DNA of 64,000 bases from Coleofasciculus sp937127375 (GTDB lineage Bacteria > Cyanobacteriota > Cyanobacteriia > Cyanobacteriales > Coleofasciculaceae). Every line of letters starts with the position of its first letter. The stretch's first letter is position 1. This document shows positions 62,916 through 64,000 of this stretch, in pieces. The position numbers were made by a program, and so were the translations under genes. Under the pieces are notes generated by a model, which was not told where the DNA came from, did no database searches, and saw nothing but the letters and a program-made list of their open reading frames with translations. The DNA lies in the NCBI GenBank assembly GCA_040218875.1, contig JAVJQP010000153.1. One strand, written 5' to 3'.

Positions 62916-62947
62916 CTATATTTGGTATCTTTAAATACCAAATATAG
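62916..62947. promoter_or_regulatory. 13-base inverted repeat upstream of roadblock gene
   Basis: CTATATTTGGTAT and ATACCAAATATAG form a perfect hairpin with a 6-base loop, 190 bases upstream of the roadblock start. No T-run. Candidate regulator site or leader structure. Confidence 0.45.
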
Positions 62948-63684
62948 AAGTGCCTATTGATAGAGTTATTGTATTGATTAGTTCACTTTTATTAAAATCA
63001 TGATTTGATTATAAAGGTAAGGCTTGAAGTCTTTATCTGTGAAAAATATGACCCAATAGCGAGCGTCTCGCTCGTACTACTGTTGCCTTCTGCCTCTTCT
63101 GCCCACTACAAAACTTATTCAGCAGATTCTACTGAGTATAGGGCTTTCTGCACAACCCAAAAACCCTTAGCCAGCAATGCTTTGAGGTGTGTTAACAGTT
63201 ACTTGTCTTCTCCTGAATCGGGTAGCATCCTTCACGGATTATGGCATCACTGAACCCAGGAAAATGTACTATGGCTTCCCCTTAGTGGTACTCATTAAGT
63301 GACCGACAGGTTTTGGCAAATAAGTGGATCGCTGATATTTGCAAATTTGCACTAGCTAAAAAATTTGACTCCCTGAGAAGTAGAGACATACTAGGTATGT
63401 CTCTAACAACCTGTATGGCATCTAAAGTCTAATGCGATCGCCGGAAAATTGCCAACCTAGTTAAGTATTTGTTTTTAACGTCAAGCCAGAAAAATTTTTT
63501 ATTTATCATTGACATTCCATAACTGTTAGCTATCAATTTTTTGAGCCGTATTGACAGTTGTGCAAATACAAGGAAATAGGCTAAAACCTATTAAAACCCT
63601 AGCTTCCCCAGCTTCCCTGCTTCTCCTGCTCCCTAACCCCACCACAACACTCCCTACAGCAACCTCTACATTACTCTTAGACAT
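62948..63684. other. Gene-poor spacer, possible IS remnant
   Basis: No supported gene in about 740 bases. 63058-63077 has a GCGAGCGTCTCGCTCG hairpin. GGGCTTTCTGCACAACCC at 63142-63159 resembles the ends of cyanobacterial insertion sequences in my memory, but I cannot verify it. A C-rich CCCCAGCTTCCC tract lies near 63601-63635. Confidence 0.45.
63380..63405. repeat. Diverged palindrome, GTAGAGACG family
   Basis: GTAGAGACATACTAGGTATG, then TCTCTA. It has the same outer arms but a different core. It is the most diverged member in the window. Confidence 0.7.
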
Positions 63685-63709
63685 GAAAAAACCCGGTTAA
63701 AACCGGGCC
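63685..63709 (-). terminator. Intrinsic terminator on the minus strand
   Basis: On the minus strand, GGCCCGGTTTTAACCGGG is followed by six T. It ends the partial gene at the right edge, 74 bases past its stop. Confidence 0.85.
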
Positions 63710-63782
63710 ACACTACCATTTGATGGAAAACCTACTCAGTCATCAAGCTATGTTGACAAATTTTTGAATACCAAATTGAGTA

Positions 63783-64000
63783 CTACTTTGTAGGTTCCGA
63801 GTCGCAGGTGAGTGGGCAAGCTGCAAAAATTGACTTATGAAGAATATTCTGCTCACCATGTAACCAGCTCAACCAACGGACTTCCTTCGGATTGACGCCC
63901 TTAAAGGTTAATACAGCGGCTCCGAATAAAATTCCCAAAACATTCGCGCCAATCAAACCAACGGCGACGAGCAAAACGGCACTAATCGGCAAAAGTGATT
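63783..64000 (-). CDS. Small membrane protein, partial at right edge
   Basis: At least 69 residues, open to the right edge, so the start may lie outside. A TTG at 63992 is the first possible start in the window. One Gly-rich hydrophobic helix (VLLVAVGLIGANVLGILFGAAVL) leads to FKGVNPKEVRWLSW and a polar end. Too short to assign to a family. Its own terminator supports it as a real gene. Confidence 0.6.
   Translation of the reverse strand, partial: SLLPISAVLLVAVGLIGANVLGILFGAAVLTFKGVNPKEVRWLSWLHGEQNILHKSIFAACPLTCDSEPTK

Noticed and set aside
63005..63253. 82-codon frame in the right-hand spacer
   Set aside because: No ribosome site, no recognisable domain, crosses a hairpin and an IS-end-like string.

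Overview
The window reads as chromosome of a filamentous, non-heterocystous cyanobacterium of the Coleofasciculus/Microcoleus/Moorena kind; this is an inference from gene content and repeats, not a species call. The evidence is cytochrome c6 (petJ), BtpA, the split b/b' ATP synthase operon, an SLH iron-uptake porin, a VKOR-thioredoxin fusion, DUF29/DUF1824/Uma2-type cyanobacterial families, and very frequent HIP1 octamers (GCGATCGC). I see no rRNA, tRNA, CRISPR array or intact insertion sequence. Intergenic DNA is unusually rich in short dispersed repeats.

Layout. 1-980: tandem repeat array. 987-12001: a histidine phosphatase and a signalling block with three histidine kinases (1315, 825 and 486 aa) and a membrane-anchored Ser/Thr kinase homologue that lacks the usual catalytic Asp. 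12525-12857: petJ. 13733-20100 (minus strand): the atp1-a-c-b'-b-delta-alpha-gamma operon; beta and epsilon are not here, as is normal in cyanobacteria. 20485-32381: larC, a DUF2997/GrpE-like/Hsp70 chaperone group, a class IV aminotransferase, ftsH, a Uma2 protein, an ABC exporter pair, a secreted protein and a NUDIX hydrolase. 32501-33400: a DUF2283/DUF4258 pair, a 89-base MITE and a truncated TIR gene. 33978-50263: housekeeping genes (pfkA, a PstS-like protein, porin, NagD-like phosphatase, thrC, crhR, rimO, btpA, VKOR, IMPase family, PBP4-type carboxypeptidase).

50308-62726 is the accessory part. It has a PIN-toxin pair flanked by 70-base direct repeats, two large paralogous pentapeptide-repeat proteins sharing an unrecognised N-terminal domain, and the remnant of an IscB locus: an iscB N-terminal fragment preceded by about 260 bases of structured sequence that looks like its omega (HEARO) RNA. 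Then, all on the minus strand, come two paralogous small GTPases, a half-length protoglobin, a STAND ATPase with TPRs, an aquaporin and a roadblock/LC7 protein. GTPase plus roadblock recalls MglA/MglB-type switching, so this may be one signalling module.

The most interesting items are the IscB/omega-RNA remnant, the GTPase-roadblock-STAND-globin cluster, the pentapeptide C-terminal duplication around the toxin pair, a 9-base minisatellite that has expanded inside a kinase ATPase domain, and several families of short palindromic repeats that recur between genes, sometimes as composite cassettes with the same module order.
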